Shown in pieces: positions 1 to 8,841 of a DNA stretch of 64,000 bases. This DNA is from CAYRVF01 sp964427535 (GTDB lineage Bacteria; Chloroflexota; Ktedonobacteria; Ktedonobacterales; JADMIN01). The stretch covers positions 77,072 through 141,071 of the forward strand of contig CAYRVF010000001.1 of the NCBI GenBank assembly GCA_964427535.1, in the 5' to 3' direction. Below the pieces are notes generated by a model, which had not been told where the DNA came from, did no database searches, and saw only the letters and a program-made list of their open reading frames with translations. Every line of letters starts with the position of its first letter. Position 1 is the first letter of the stretch. The translations under genes and the position numbers were made by a program.

Positions 1-434
1 CGCAAGAGTCGCTGGCGGCCTCGACACTGGCCATCGCGGTGTCCACACTGGCGGTCGCGGCGCTCTTTCAACCGCTGCGGCGCCGCCTGCAGAGCAGCAT
101 CGACCGGCGCTTCTACCGCCGCAAATACGATCTCGCGCGCACCCTCGAAGTATTCAGCGGCAGCCTGCGGCGCGAGGTGGACGTGGTGGAGCTGGGCGAG
201 CGGCTGGTGAGCGTCGTGCGCGACACGATGCAACCCGCGCTCATCTCGCTCTGGCTGCCCGCCGGCGAGCCGCCCGGCGACATCGAGCGCGTCACGGGCG
301 ACGAGGATGCCGGGCTCTTGGTCGCCTCGGACGAGGCGCCGGCGGCGGACGCTGACATGCGCGTGACCGCCAGCGATATCCCAGTCGGCCTTGCGGTGGC
401 GCGCACTCCCCCGCAAGGAGGGCAACCATCATGA
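1..434 (+). CDS. C-terminal part of a multi-TM sensor protein without kinase domain (5' end outside window)
   Basis: The reading frame is open from base 3, so the gene begins before the window. What remains is the end of a membrane segment followed by an Arg-rich stretch ([18 protein letters not shown]) and a helical region ending in SLWLP. The same arrangement ends the 535-residue protein at 23930-25537, so the two are paralogues. In Chloroflexota this stretch normally lies between the membrane part and the kinase core of a sensor histidine kinase; here the protein stops about 60 residues later with no H-box or ATPase domain. Its TGA overlaps the next ATG (ATGA), which implies translational coupling to the pentapeptide-repeat gene. 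Function beyond a sensory or membrane role is not known. Confidence 0.7.
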   Translation, partial: QESLAASTLAIAVSTLAVAALFQPLRRRLQSSIDRRFYRRKYDLARTLEVFSGSLRREVDVVELGERLVSVVRDTMQPALISLWLPAGEPPGDIERVTGDEDAGLLVASDEAPAADADMRVTASDIPVGLAVARTPPQGGQPS

Positions 435-2158
435 GCGAGACACGCCGCCGAGTGCGGCGGCCGCCCGCGCGCCCAGCGGGTGCGGACGCGCCACCAGCCC
501 CGCCACCGTCACCGCCGGTGGTACAAGGGCCGCCACCGCCATCGGGAGCGACTTCCCAGGCGTGGCCCGCCTGGCGCACCGCGCCGGAGATCGACGTCGA
601 ACGACAGCGTGCGCTGGCCGATCGACGCGCGACGCCGCCAGATGGCACGCGCGGCCACTACCCGTTTCGTGGCATCACGCCCGCGCTGACTCGCGCCGAT
701 ATCGAGTGGCTGCTGACCACCCATGACGCGGGGCGCGGCCCGGTCGACTGGAGCGACGAGACTCAGCGCGATCGCGCCGGACTGGATCTGCGCGGCGCTG
801 ATCTGAGCGGCCTCGACCTCTCGGAGCTCCCACTGGATGGGATGGCGGGCGCACTGGGTGTGCTCGACGCGCTCACGGCCAGCGAGGAGCAACGTCAGAT
901 GGCGGCGGTGATCCTGCGCGGGGCGAATCTGACACGGGCACGGCTCGACGGCGCGAACCTGGCCGAGGCCGATCTGCGCGACGCCGAGCTCGCGGGCACC
1001 TCGCTCGAGCAGACCCGGCTCTGGCGCGCGCACCTGGAGGGAGCGCAGCTCTCGCAGGTGGACCTGCGCGGCGCGGATATCGCCGAGGTGCACCTGGAGC
1101 ACGCGCACCTCGCGGGCGTGAAGCTGCAGGGTGCCGACCTGCGCGCGGCGCACCTGGAAGAGAGCCGCCTCTTTACCGTGCATCTCGAAGGGGCCTCGCT
1201 GCATGGGGCGCGGCTAGACCGCGCGTTTCTGGCCCGCGCCCACCTGGAGGGCGTCGATCTCGGGACCGCCTCGCTGATCGGCGCGGACCTGAGTGGCGCG
1301 TCTCTCGCCGGGGCCGATCTGCGCGCCGCGCACCTGGAAGGCGCCGACCTGCGGGCCGCGCACCTGGAGGGGGTCGCGCTCGATCCCGAGGCGCTCGCGC
1401 AGGTGCGCCAGGGAGTGCCTGACTTCCCCGCGACGCTGCTGCCCGCCACCCTGCAGCGCGCGTTCTTCGACGCCGCCACCACACTCGACCAGGCCGTGCT
1501 CGGCGCGCACGCGGGCGGCTTTGTCTCGGTCGCCGATGTGCGCTGGCAGGGAGCCAACCTGACGGTGGTTACGTGGACGACGCAGCCGCCGGGCGCGTCG
1601 CGCCCGCATCAGCGCGACGTGTTGCTTGGTGAGGAGCGCGAGGCCCACCAGGAGCGCGCGCCATCGGGTGCGCTCAAAGAGACCGGACAGCGCATCGCGG
1701 ACTACGAGCTCGCCGTTCGCGCCAACCGCCAGCTCGCCATCGCGCTGCGCCAGCAGGGCCTGAGCGACGACGGCGACCGTTTCGCCTACCGGGCGCAGGT
1801 GCTCGAGCGCGAGGTGCTGCGGCTGCGCCTCCAGGTGGGGGGCTACCTCTTCTCGCTCTTTCTCGACGCGGTGGCAGGGTACGGCTACCGCATGCAGCGT
1901 ATCCTGCTGACATACGTGCTGGCGGTGACGGTGTTCGCGCTGGCCTTCTTCGTCACCGGGCTGGGCGGCGCGGGGCCACACCTGGCTCTACCCGATGCCT
2001 TCTACATCAGCATTACGACCTTTCATGGTCGCGTCTTCGCCGGAGAGGTGCGGCCGGGCACGGTGCAGGCGTGGATCAGCGCGTGCGAGGCGATTACCGG
2101 CCTAATCGTCGAAGGGGTCTTCATCGCGATGCTGGCGCAGCGCGCGTTCGGCAAATAG
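431..2158 (+). CDS. Pentapeptide-repeat protein with C-terminal two-TM channel-like domain
   Basis: 575 residues. Residues 1-40 are rich in Pro and Arg. Residues about 115-315 are pentapeptide repeats of the A(D/N)LXX type (for example [10 protein letters not shown]), which should fold as a right-handed quadrilateral beta-helix. A coiled region leads to a C-terminal pair of hydrophobic helices (about 485-510 and 548-572) flanking a re-entrant-like segment containing SITTFHG. This layout resembles the two-TM pore unit of K+ channel-like proteins, but the usual GYG filter is absent. The start is fixed by the ATGA overlap with the upstream sensor gene and an AAGGAGGG sequence just before it. An envelope-located channel or sensor is likely, but its ligand and ion are unknown. 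Confidence 0.75.
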   Translation: MSETRRRVRRPPARPAGADAPPAPPPSPPVVQGPPPPSGATSQAWPAWRTAPEIDVERQRALADRRATPPDGTRGHYPFRGITPALTRADIEWLLTTHDAGRGPVDWSDETQRDRAGLDLRGADLSGLDLSELPLDGMAGALGVLDALTASEEQRQMAAVILRGANLTRARLDGANLAEADLRDAELAGTSLEQTRLWRAHLEGAQLSQVDLRGADIAEVHLEHAHLAGVKLQGADLRAAHLEESRLFTVHLEGASLHGARLDRAFLARAHLEGVDLGTASLIGADLSGASLAGADLRAAHLEGADLRAAHLEGVALDPEALAQVRQGVPDFPATLLPATLQRAFFDAATTLDQAVLGAHAGGFVSVADVRWQGANLTVVTWTTQPPGASRPHQRDVLLGEEREAHQERAPSGALKETGQRIADYELAVRANRQLAIALRQQGLSDDGDRFAYRAQVLEREVLRLRLQVGGYLFSLFLDAVAGYGYRMQRILLTYVLAVTVFALAFFVTGLGGAGPHLALPDAFYISITTFHGRVFAGEVRPGTVQAWISACEAITGLIVEGVFIAMLAQRAFGK

Positions 2159-2523
2159 GCGCGGTCGAGCAGAGGCGGCGGAGCCGCGCCTGCGTCCAGA
2201 CATCGCACGGCGAATCTGGTACAATTGTGGCACCCACATGCCGTCACGGGCGAACGAGCAGCCGGGCAGCCCGCCCACACACCGGAGCGGACGCCCTTCA
2301 CGCAGGCATACTCACGTCATACACACCTATTCGCTGACACATTCGCTGACACGTACGCAGACAATCGCGAATCGGCGAGCCTGACATGGACGTCAGAGAC
2401 ACCATCACGCGCATGGACTCACCCGTAGCGACGGTGGTCCACCGCGTTCCAGAGCGCACGTAGCAGGAGCAATCATCCGGCGCCACGACCATCGCCGTGG
2501 CAATCGCCAGCTAAACAGACGAG
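2159..2523. other. Non-coding interval with hairpin and candidate promoter
   Basis: No convincing gene. An 8-bp inverted repeat (2157-2164 with 2184-2191) overlaps the stop codon of the pentapeptide gene and could weaken read-through; it has no T tract. A short direct repeat, CGCTGACAC, occurs twice at about 2332-2353. A sigma-70-like promoter candidate is listed separately. Confidence 0.4.
2197..2225 (+). promoter_or_regulatory. Candidate sigma-70-type promoter
   Basis: CAGACA (4 of 6 matches to TTGACA), 17-bp spacer, TACAAT (5 of 6 matches to TATAAT). It lies about 300 bases before the phosphatase/STAS operon, leaving a long leader. Judged by eye only. Confidence 0.3.
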
Positions 2524-4275
2524 ATGCCAGCGCCCGTCCAGAGCCAGCCCGACCGGCTGACCCATCTGAGGGAGCACACCGTGAGCATACGACTGGAATC
2601 CCTGGTGCGCATGCGATTTGGCCGGTCGAGCCGCCCGCCGCAACAGGGGCAGAAGCCGGACCTGTCGGAGTCGTCCTCGCGGCTGCCGTCGGCGACCATC
2701 GACATCACACCCGACGACCCGATTGTGGCGTACTTCCTGAGTGATCCGGGGCCGGTGGAGGTGGAGAAGCTGCACCTTGACTCGCCCATGCTGCAGACGC
2801 TGCGGCAGGCGGGGATCGAGATCTCGATTCCGCTGGTCAGCCAGGGCGAGCTGGTGGGCGTGCTGAACCTCGGCCCGCGTCTGAGCCAGCAGGAGTACTC
2901 GAAGGACGACCGCTCGCTGCTCAACAGCCTGGCAACCCAGGCGGCGCCCGCCCTGCAGGTCGCGCAGATGGTGCGCGATCAGCAGGCGGCCATTCGTGCT
3001 CGCGAACGGCTCGACCAGGAGCTGCGCGTGGCCCGGCTGATTCAGCGGACGTTGCTGCCGAAGGAGCTGCCTGCGCTGCCCGGCTGGCAACTCGCGGCAT
3101 ACTATCAGCCCGCGCGCGCCGTGGGGGGCGATTTCTACGACTTCCTCGCGTTGGAGAGCGGGGAGTTGGGCATCGTCATCGGCGACGTGTCGGACAAGGG
3201 TGTGCCAGCCGCGCTCGTCATGGCGACGACGCGCAGCATTCTACGCACCGCCGCGCGCCAGAGCCGCTCGCCGGGCGACGTGCTGCGCCACGCCAACGAT
3301 CTGCTCTGCCCGGATATTCCGCCGAACATGTTCGTCACCTGCTTCTACGCGGTGCTCGACCCGGTCAGCGGGCGCCTCCGCTACGCCAACGCCGGGCAGG
3401 ATCTGCCCTATTATCACCACGGCGAAGAGGCTACCGAGCTCTACGTGCGCGGCATGCCGCTCGGTCTGCTGCCCGGCATGTCGTACGAGGAGCAGGAGAC
3501 GACGCTGCAGCCGGGTGAGAGCATCCTGCTCTATAGCGACGGGCTGGTCGAGGCGCACAATCCGGCACACGAGATGTTCGGCTTTCCGCGCACGATGGCG
3601 CTCGTCAAGGAGCATCCTGGCGGCAAGACGCTGATCGACTACCTGCTGCAGCAGCTCGCCGACTTCACCGGTCCCGGCTGGGAACAGGAAGATGATGTCA
3701 CGCTGGTGACGCTGGAGCGCGCCGAGGAGGCAGCGGGGGGCCGGAGCACGGTCGCCACCGCGACACCGGCTCACAGCCTCGCCACAGAGGGCACCACCGG
3801 TGACAGCGACGACGATGACCGCGCGCTGCGAACGCTGGCGGAGTGGAGTGTTCCGAGCGCGCGCGGCAACGAGCGCGTGGTGCTGACGCGCGTCGCGGAG
3901 ATCGCTCGCGCACAGGGGCTCTCGGCGGAACGCGCCGAGCGGCTCGCGGCGGCCGCGGCCGAGGCCACGATGAACGCGATGGAGCACGGCAATCGCTACC
4001 AGGAAGACCTGCCCGTGCGCGTCCAGATCGTGGCGTCCAGTCGCCTGCTCGCCGTGCGCATCCGTGATCAGGGCACTGGCATTCCCGTGCCTGATCCAGT
4101 GCGGCGGCCCGACATCGAGGCAAAGCTCGAGGGCACGCAATCGCCGCGTGGCTGGGGGCTGTTTCTGATCGAGCATCTGGTCGACGATGTGCGTGTGACT
4201 GGGAACGCGGCCCAGCACACGCTTGAGCTGCGGATGAACCTGGAAGGAGACCCGCATGACGGCAACGCCCCTTGA
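2524..4275 (+). CDS. GAF - SpoIIE-type PP2C phosphatase - HATPase fusion (RsbU/RsbW-like)
   Basis: 583 residues. Residues about 45-150 resemble a GAF domain. A linker helix carries IQRTLLP, typical of the segment before SpoIIE phosphatase domains. Residues about 190-400 are the PP2C-type phosphatase, with metal-binding motifs GGDFYDF (near 201) and GDVSDKG (near 220). Residues about 435-570 form an anti-sigma-type HATPase with the N-box (EATMNAMEHGN) and a DQGTG motif. In partner-switching systems the phosphatase dephosphorylates a STAS antagonist, while the HATPase kinase phosphorylates it and binds a sigma factor. Here both opposing activities are in one chain. The next gene, a STAS protein, overlaps its 3' end by 20 bases. 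The sigma factor target is not in the window. Confidence 0.85.
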   Translation: MPAPVQSQPDRLTHLREHTVSIRLESLVRMRFGRSSRPPQQGQKPDLSESSSRLPSATIDITPDDPIVAYFLSDPGPVEVEKLHLDSPMLQTLRQAGIEISIPLVSQGELVGVLNLGPRLSQQEYSKDDRSLLNSLATQAAPALQVAQMVRDQQAAIRARERLDQELRVARLIQRTLLPKELPALPGWQLAAYYQPARAVGGDFYDFLALESGELGIVIGDVSDKGVPAALVMATTRSILRTAARQSRSPGDVLRHANDLLCPDIPPNMFVTCFYAVLDPVSGRLRYANAGQDLPYYHHGEEATELYVRGMPLGLLPGMSYEEQETTLQPGESILLYSDGLVEAHNPAHEMFGFPRTMALVKEHPGGKTLIDYLLQQLADFTGPGWEQEDDVTLVTLERAEEAAGGRSTVATATPAHSLATEGTTGDSDDDDRALRTLAEWSVPSARGNERVVLTRVAEIARAQGLSAERAERLAAAAAEATMNAMEHGNRYQEDLPVRVQIVASSRLLAVRIRDQGTGIPVPDPVRRPDIEAKLEGTQSPRGWGLFLIEHLVDDVRVTGNAAQHTLELRMNLEGDPHDGNAP

Positions 4276-4663
4276 GGCGCGCGTACGGCACTTGCCTGCC
4301 CAGCCAGACCAGCCCGGCGTGGACATCATCGACCTGAGCGGCGAGATCGACGCGTTCGGCGAATCCGCGCTCAATGCGGCCTATGCCCGCGCCGAAGAGG
4401 ATCAGCCGGAGGCCATCGTGCTCAATTTCGCGGCGGCGGGCTACATCAACAGTACCGGCATCGCGCTGATCGTGACACTGCTGCGGCGGGCGCGCGCGGC
4501 ACAGCGGCGCCTGGTGGCATATGGCTTGAGTCCACACTACGCGCAGATCTTCGAGATCACGCGCCTCTCCGACTTTCTGGGGCTGTTTCCCGATGAGGCG
4601 AGCGCGCTGGCCAGTCTCGGCGTCATAGGCGTGCCCTCGCTGTCTGTGCCCCCGGATGCCTGA
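4256..4663 (+). CDS. STAS-domain anti-sigma factor antagonist (first of two)
   Basis: 135 residues, essentially one STAS domain. YINSTGIALIVTLL contains the Ser expected to be the phosphorylation site in SpoIIAA/RsbV-type antagonists. The start lies inside the end of the phosphatase/HATPase gene (20-base overlap, preceded by GGAAGGAGAC), so the two are translationally coupled and probably partners: the fused enzyme would set its phosphorylation state. The most similar protein in the window is the next STAS gene. Confidence 0.85.
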   Translation: MTATPLEARVRHLPAQPDQPGVDIIDLSGEIDAFGESALNAAYARAEEDQPEAIVLNFAAAGYINSTGIALIVTLLRRARAAQRRLVAYGLSPHYAQIFEITRLSDFLGLFPDEASALASLGVIGVPSLSVPPDA

Positions 4664-4711
4664 GCCGCGCGGCGCGGCACGCGCCCCCTGCTATGCGCGT
4701 GTAAGTGATGG

Positions 4712-5098
4712 ATGAACGACCAGTGTGTAGGCGAGGAGCATGGCAGCATGCGTGATTCGCAGACGACGATGGACGTCCGTCACATCGACGAGACCACGAG
4801 CATCATCGACATCCACGGCGAGGTGTCAACATTCGCCGAGAACGCGCTCATGGATGCCTACACGCAGGCGGTTGGAGCGCACACGCAGGCGATCGTCCTC
4901 AACTTCTCCGACCTTGCCTACATGAACAGCAGTGGCATCGGCCTGCTCGTGACGCTGCTCATTCGCATGCAGCGTCAGAAGCGGCGCCTGCTGGCGTTCG
5001 GCTTGAGCGACCACTACCAGCACATCTTCACGCTGACCCGCCTCAACGAAGTCATCGAGCTCTACGACACCGAGGCCGCGGCGCTGGCCGCTCGCTAG
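4712..5098 (+). CDS. STAS-domain anti-sigma factor antagonist (second of two)
   Basis: 128 residues from the first ATG. A start at 4748 (MRDSQTT), with GGAG upstream, would give 116 residues and is at least as likely. YMNSSGIGLLVTLL holds the predicted phospho-accepting Ser. It is paralogous to the STAS protein 49 bases upstream, and both share the pattern around GLSxHYxxIFxxTRL. Two substrates for one phosphatase/kinase could give graded or competing outputs. Its TAG stop overlaps the stop of the convergent Ser/Thr kinase gene by four bases (CTAG). Confidence 0.85.
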   Translation: MNDQCVGEEHGSMRDSQTTMDVRHIDETTSIIDIHGEVSTFAENALMDAYTQAVGAHTQAIVLNFSDLAYMNSSGIGLLVTLLIRMQRQKRRLLAFGLSDHYQHIFTLTRLNEVIELYDTEAAALAAR

Positions 5099-6315
5099 CG
5101 CACGGGCCCCAGCTCTGACATCGGCGCGAGATGGAGCGTCGGGTAGTCGGCGTACTGGTCGCGTGTCCAGGGCGGCGCGACGGGCACTTCCGGAGTGAGT
5201 GAGGAGGGCTGGGAGAGCGGGGTAAGCGGCGGCTGACAGCGGCGAGTATCCTGGCTGCCGAAGCTGCCGGGAGTGGCGGACGCGAGGGGCCTTACGAGGC
5301 GAAGCGTCGGCACCGGCGGGGCGGCGGGCACCTTCGCTGGCTCTACTCCAGTGGGGGCGCTGCCCAGGTGTGGCGCGCTCGGACGGAAGGTGCCACGGGG
5401 GCCGCGGATCAGCTTCGCCGTCCGTAGCGCCGCGGCCATCGCGCTCGCCGAGTGGTAGCGGCGCGCGGGCTGCTTCTGCAGCGCCCGGCGGAGAACATGC
5501 GCCACCATCGCGGGGACCTCCGGCCGGAACTCACGCACGTCCGGCACCGGCGCGTAGGCGTGCTGCATCGCCAGCGCGAGCAGCGACGAGCCCGTGAAGG
5601 GCGGCTGCCCAGCCAGGAGCTCATAGAGGACGATGCCCAGCGAGTAGAGATCGGCGGCGGGGGTAACCAGCTCCTCGCGCAGCTGCTCGGGCGCGGCGTA
5701 GGTGGCCGTGCCATAGAGCATGAGCGTCGACGAGTCCGAGGGTGTGGTGACGGGCCGCCTGCGCCAGGCAGAGGTGGCAGGCGCGCTGCGCTCCGCGACC
5801 CCGAAGTCGGCGAGCTTGATCTCCCCAGTCGCCGAGAAGAGCAGATTGTGCGGCTTGATGTCGCGATGCACGAAGCCCGCACGGTGCAGCACGCGGAGGG
5901 CATGGCATACGCGCAGGGCGATGTCGAGCGCGTGTGGCACCGACAGTGGGCCGTAGCGCTGCACGTGTTGCTTGAGCGTGCCACCCGGCAACAGCTCCAG
6001 CACGAGATAGCCGCTCTCGTCGTCGGTGAAGACGTCGAGCAGGGAGACGATGTTAGTATGTCGCACGCCCGCGAGGATCTCAGCCTCTCGCCGCCAGAGC
6101 GCGGAGGGGCTCAGTGACGGCCCGCCCTCCGACTGCTCCGCCATGCCGCCGATGCGGACGATCTTGACTGCCACCGGGCGGCGCATCCAGTGGTCCCAGC
6201 CGCGCATCACCGTGGCCATGCCGCCACGGCCGAGCACCTCGCCCAGCTCATAGCGCGCCCCGGCGAGGAGCGGCATCTGCGGCCTCTCGAGCGGTGCGCA
6301 TGGAGAGGCGCTCAT
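5095..6315 (-). CDS. Hanks-type Ser/Thr protein kinase, soluble
   Basis: 406 residues. The kinase domain spans about 22-290: glycine loop VLGRGGMATV, Lys51 in VAVKIV, catalytic loop HRDIKPHNLL, DFG as ADFGVA, and GTATYAAPE. The C-terminal 110 residues are Pro-, Ala- and Ser-rich without a membrane helix or PASTA domains, unlike most bacterial members. The ATG is preceded by GGAAGGAGG. It is convergent with the STAS operon, sharing a CTAG overlap, so it is not co-transcribed but could act in the same network. Substrates are unknown. Confidence 0.9.
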   Translation of the reverse strand: MSASPCAPLERPQMPLLAGARYELGEVLGRGGMATVMRGWDHWMRRPVAVKIVRIGGMAEQSEGGPSLSPSALWRREAEILAGVRHTNIVSLLDVFTDDESGYLVLELLPGGTLKQHVQRYGPLSVPHALDIALRVCHALRVLHRAGFVHRDIKPHNLLFSATGEIKLADFGVAERSAPATSAWRRRPVTTPSDSSTLMLYGTATYAAPEQLREELVTPAADLYSLGIVLYELLAGQPPFTGSSLLALAMQHAYAPVPDVREFRPEVPAMVAHVLRRALQKQPARRYHSASAMAAALRTAKLIRGPRGTFRPSAPHLGSAPTGVEPAKVPAAPPVPTLRLVRPLASATPGSFGSQDTRRCQPPLTPLSQPSSLTPEVPVAPPWTRDQYADYPTLHLAPMSELGPVR

Positions 6316-6682
6316 GGTACACGTCCCTCCTTCCGGCCTCCCAACGCGTTTTCCCGCCTGTTACCTGGGCAGCGCCAGCCCGTCGCGTGCCGCTGGCCTC
6401 GCGCCTGGTCCCGCACCTGGTGGCAGAACGTGTTCTGTATGCACAAAGGATGCCGCTATGGCACACAACACCGGCGCGAGCGCGGCGTTGGACGCGGAAG
6501 TCGCGGCCGCGAGAGGGAGCGACAGACGCTCCGATGGACGGCGGACGGCGCGCGGCACGGTCTGCGGAGTCGTTGCGCCTCCAAGGCAGGCGGCGAACGC
6601 CGAGCCGCGGCGCCGCACAGACACCACAACGACGCGTCACTACGCATCACCACGCACTACCACGCCAGCGCCGCCGTCGCGG
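6316..6682. other. Non-coding interval upstream of the Ser/Thr kinase
   Basis: Many overlapping frames are open here because of the high GC content, but none has a conserved-looking product. It should hold the kinase promoter on the minus strand; no clear -35/-10 pair was recognised. Confidence 0.4.
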
Positions 6683-7144
6683 TTAGCTGTCGAGGTGCAG
6701 TAGCGACGTAATCTGCTGAATCGCGACGGCTTCTTTCGGGCTGGTCTGTGACGGGCCGCTTTCCTTCGCGGCCGAGGCGGTCTTGCGGGCGATGTCGTCG
6801 ACGTACCGCTTGTAGGCCAGCGCTTCGTCGGCGGGCGCTTTGGTCGTCACGATCTCGCCCGCACGAGAGAGTGCGGTCGTGACCGTCTCCGGTGTGGCGT
6901 TCGCGACGATGGGCTTCCACGATGCCTCGTCGAGCAGCGCCTGCGCGACCTCATGTACCAGGCCTGTGTCGTTGGCCGCGTGCGACTCGATCGCTTTGCG
7001 GGCGTCTTTGGTCTCCTGGATGATGCCGAACTGGCCGGTGATGCCGCCGGTCTTGTCGGCGTTGATGATCATCATGGACGCCTGCACGGGCGCATGGACG
7101 AGGACGTTCCACTCGTCAGGGGTGTAGTCGGCGTGCGTTGACAT
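6683..7144 (-). CDS. Hypothetical protein, 153 residues
   Basis: Soluble and mostly helical by composition, with no membrane segment. Starts MSTHADYTPDEW and contains an N-terminal stretch (HAPVQASMMIINAD) followed by a Lys/Ala/Glu-rich helical body. The ATG is preceded by GAGGAGAACGCC, a good ribosome site. I do not recognise the family with certainty. Genes on the same strand just upstream encode two small hydrophilic helical proteins, so a stress-related set is possible but unproven. Confidence 0.65.
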   Translation of the reverse strand: MSTHADYTPDEWNVLVHAPVQASMMIINADKTGGITGQFGIIQETKDARKAIESHAANDTGLVHEVAQALLDEASWKPIVANATPETVTTALSRAGEIVTTKAPADEALAYKRYVDDIARKTASAAKESGPSQTSPKEAVAIQQITSLLHLDS

Positions 7145-7272
7145 GGCGTTCTCCTCTGCAGTGAAAAGACGGTCGATCCTGACCGGCCTGCTGGCTCATC
7201 ACTCCTTGTCGGAGCACTGAGGAAAGTGCCAGGATGTCCGCACGATTCCGGCGGCATCGCGGCGTGCAGACC

Positions 7273-7470
7273 TCAGCCGCCTTTGCCAAACAGACCGCCG
7301 AAACGCTTCTTGACTTCCTCTTCGAGCCCTTCGACGGCTTCGTCCGCCTTCTGCTTGGCCTGTTCGGCCGCCTTGTCCCCGCCAGGGACCTTCTGGGCGA
7401 GCTCGTCGATGGCCTGATTCACCTGATCCTGGGCCATCTGGCCCGCGCGCTCGATGGCGTCATCTTCCAT
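7273..7470 (-). CDS. Small hydrophilic helical protein, 65 residues (copy 1)
   Basis: Starts MEDDAIERAGQMAQDQ. Highly charged, Ala/Gln/Lys/Glu-rich, predicted one long amphipathic helix with a short break at PGG. It has exactly the same length as, and aligns without gaps to, the neighbour at 7533-7730 (shared QVNQAID, AKQ and the Pro-Gly break at position 29-30). Composition resembles CsbD-like or LEA-like stress proteins, but I cannot assign a family. The ATG at 7470 is chosen over an upstream in-frame ATG because it matches the paralogue and follows GGAG. Confidence 0.7.
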   Translation of the reverse strand: MEDDAIERAGQMAQDQVNQAIDELAQKVPGGDKAAEQAKQKADEAVEGLEEEVKKRFGGLFGKGG

Positions 7471-7532
7471 ACGCTGCTCCGTTTCCGTTCGGGGGTGTCT
7501 CGGGGTCGTTGCGCGCGTCACTCAGCGCAGCC

Positions 7533-7730
7533 TCAGCTTCCCATGCCGGGCAGGTCGCCGAGGCGATTTTTGGCCTCCTGCTCGACGCCCTGGACGGCCT
7601 GGTCGGCCTGTTGCTTGGCCTGATCCGCCGCCTGGCTGTCTCCAGGTGCTTTCTGCGCGACATCGTCGATGGCCTGATTCACCTGATTCTGCGCGTCCTG
7701 GCTGGCATTGTTGATGGCGTCGTTTTCCAT
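7533..7730 (-). CDS. Small hydrophilic helical protein, 65 residues (copy 2)
   Basis: Starts MENDAINNASQDAQNQ. Tandem paralogue of the 7273-7470 gene: the same 65-residue length, QVNQAID at the same position, and the same Pro-Gly break. A longer frame extends upstream, but its extra N-terminal residues are Arg/Pro-rich and look like a shadow frame, so the start aligned with the paralogue is preferred. Even the untranslated bases just before both start codons are similar, supporting a recent duplication of the whole unit. Confidence 0.7.
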   Translation of the reverse strand: MENDAINNASQDAQNQVNQAIDDVAQKAPGDSQAADQAKQQADQAVQGVEQEAKNRLGDLPGMGS

Positions 7731-8018
7731 ACGGTGTGCCGTGTCCTTTCCTTGTCGGTTCCCCGACTCCTCTGGTGTCACCTGACGGGTCTCCTCGCCG
7801 TGGGGAGGTGACCGCGAGGTGGCCGCAGAGGGGAGAACATACCGCTCTGGTGGTAAGGGTACCGGTGTGGGTGAGCGGAGACCACGCCCGGCGGGTGAGT
7901 CACGATGGCGAGCCTGCGTCTCCGCCATCGGGTATGACGCCTGCTTGCCGTATGGCGAGGCCACGGAGGGCACATGGCGCGGCAGGTCCTCGCACGCACT
8001 CGTCGCTCTCCGGCGCCG

Positions 8019-8840
8019 TCACCGCGCGGCATCCGACTGCGCGTCGAGGAAGGCGAGCACGCGGCTGGTGAAGGTATCGCCCATCTCCACGTTCGAGAGG
8101 TGGGCCGCACCCGCGAAGATCGTCAGCTCGCTGTTGGGGATTGCCGCCGCGAGCGCGCGGGCCTGAGCGGTCGGCGTGGACTCGTCGCGCGTGCCGCCCA
8201 GGACGAGCGTGCGCGCTCGGATGTTGCCAACCACTGCGCGCAGATCGGCCTCGCGGAGCGCTCCGCACGCGGCAACATAGCCCTCGGGCGGTGTGGACTC
8301 CAGCATCGCGGCGACGGCGCGGGTCTCGGCCGGATGCGCGCGGCGGAAGCCCTCGGAGAGGAACCGGGCCACCGCAGCGTCGCGAATCGCGGCCATGCCG
8401 CCCGTGTGGACAGCGGCGATGCGCTCGTCCCAGGAGGCCACGCTGCCGATGCGCGCGGCGGTGTTGGCGAGGATGAGGCTGCGGACGCGCGCAGGGTGCT
8501 CCACCGCGACCCACTGCCCCACCAGCCCGCCCAGCGAGAGCCCGCAGATGCTCGCCTCGGCGATATCGAGTGCGTCGAGCAACGCGAGCAGGTCACCGCC
8601 CAACTGCTCAAGCGAATAGGGTCCCGCTGGTACGTCAGACTGGCCGTGTCCGCGCATGTCGTAGCGCACGAGCCGGTAGCGCGCGGCGAAGCGCGGCACC
8701 TGCGCGTCCCACAGCCGCAGCGTCGTGCCGAGCGAGTTGGCGAGCACCAGCGCGGGCGCCCCCGCCGGTCCGTCGAGGCGGTAGGCGATGCGGACGCCGC
8801 AGCCCACCACAGCGGTCCCCGTACACTCATCGGTGCTCAT
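8019..8840 (-). CDS. pcaD: 3-oxoadipate enol-lactonase (alpha/beta hydrolase)
   Basis: 273 residues from the ATG at 8840, one base after the pcaB stop. An alpha/beta hydrolase with oxyanion-region ANSLGTTLRLWD, nucleophile elbow GLSLGG (Ser), an acid in the strand VLGGTRDEST, and the catalytic His in GAAHLSNVE. Family knowledge: PcaD hydrolyses 3-oxoadipate enol-lactone to 3-oxoadipate, cytosolic. Being last in a pobA-pcaCHGIJBD run fixes the substrate. A frame continues upstream, but only as shadow sequence inside pcaB. Confidence 0.9.
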   Translation of the reverse strand: MSTDECTGTAVVGCGVRIAYRLDGPAGAPALVLANSLGTTLRLWDAQVPRFAARYRLVRYDMRGHGQSDVPAGPYSLEQLGGDLLALLDALDIAEASICGLSLGGLVGQWVAVEHPARVRSLILANTAARIGSVASWDERIAAVHTGGMAAIRDAAVARFLSEGFRRAHPAETRAVAAMLESTPPEGYVAACGALREADLRAVVGNIRARTLVLGGTRDESTPTAQARALAAAIPNSELTIFAGAAHLSNVEMGDTFTSRVLAFLDAQSDAAR

Positions 8841-8841
8841 C

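Noticed and set aside
895..1981. Long minus-strand frames opposite the pentapeptide-repeat gene
   Set aside because: High GC keeps opposite frames open; their products mirror the repeat and have no independent start signals.
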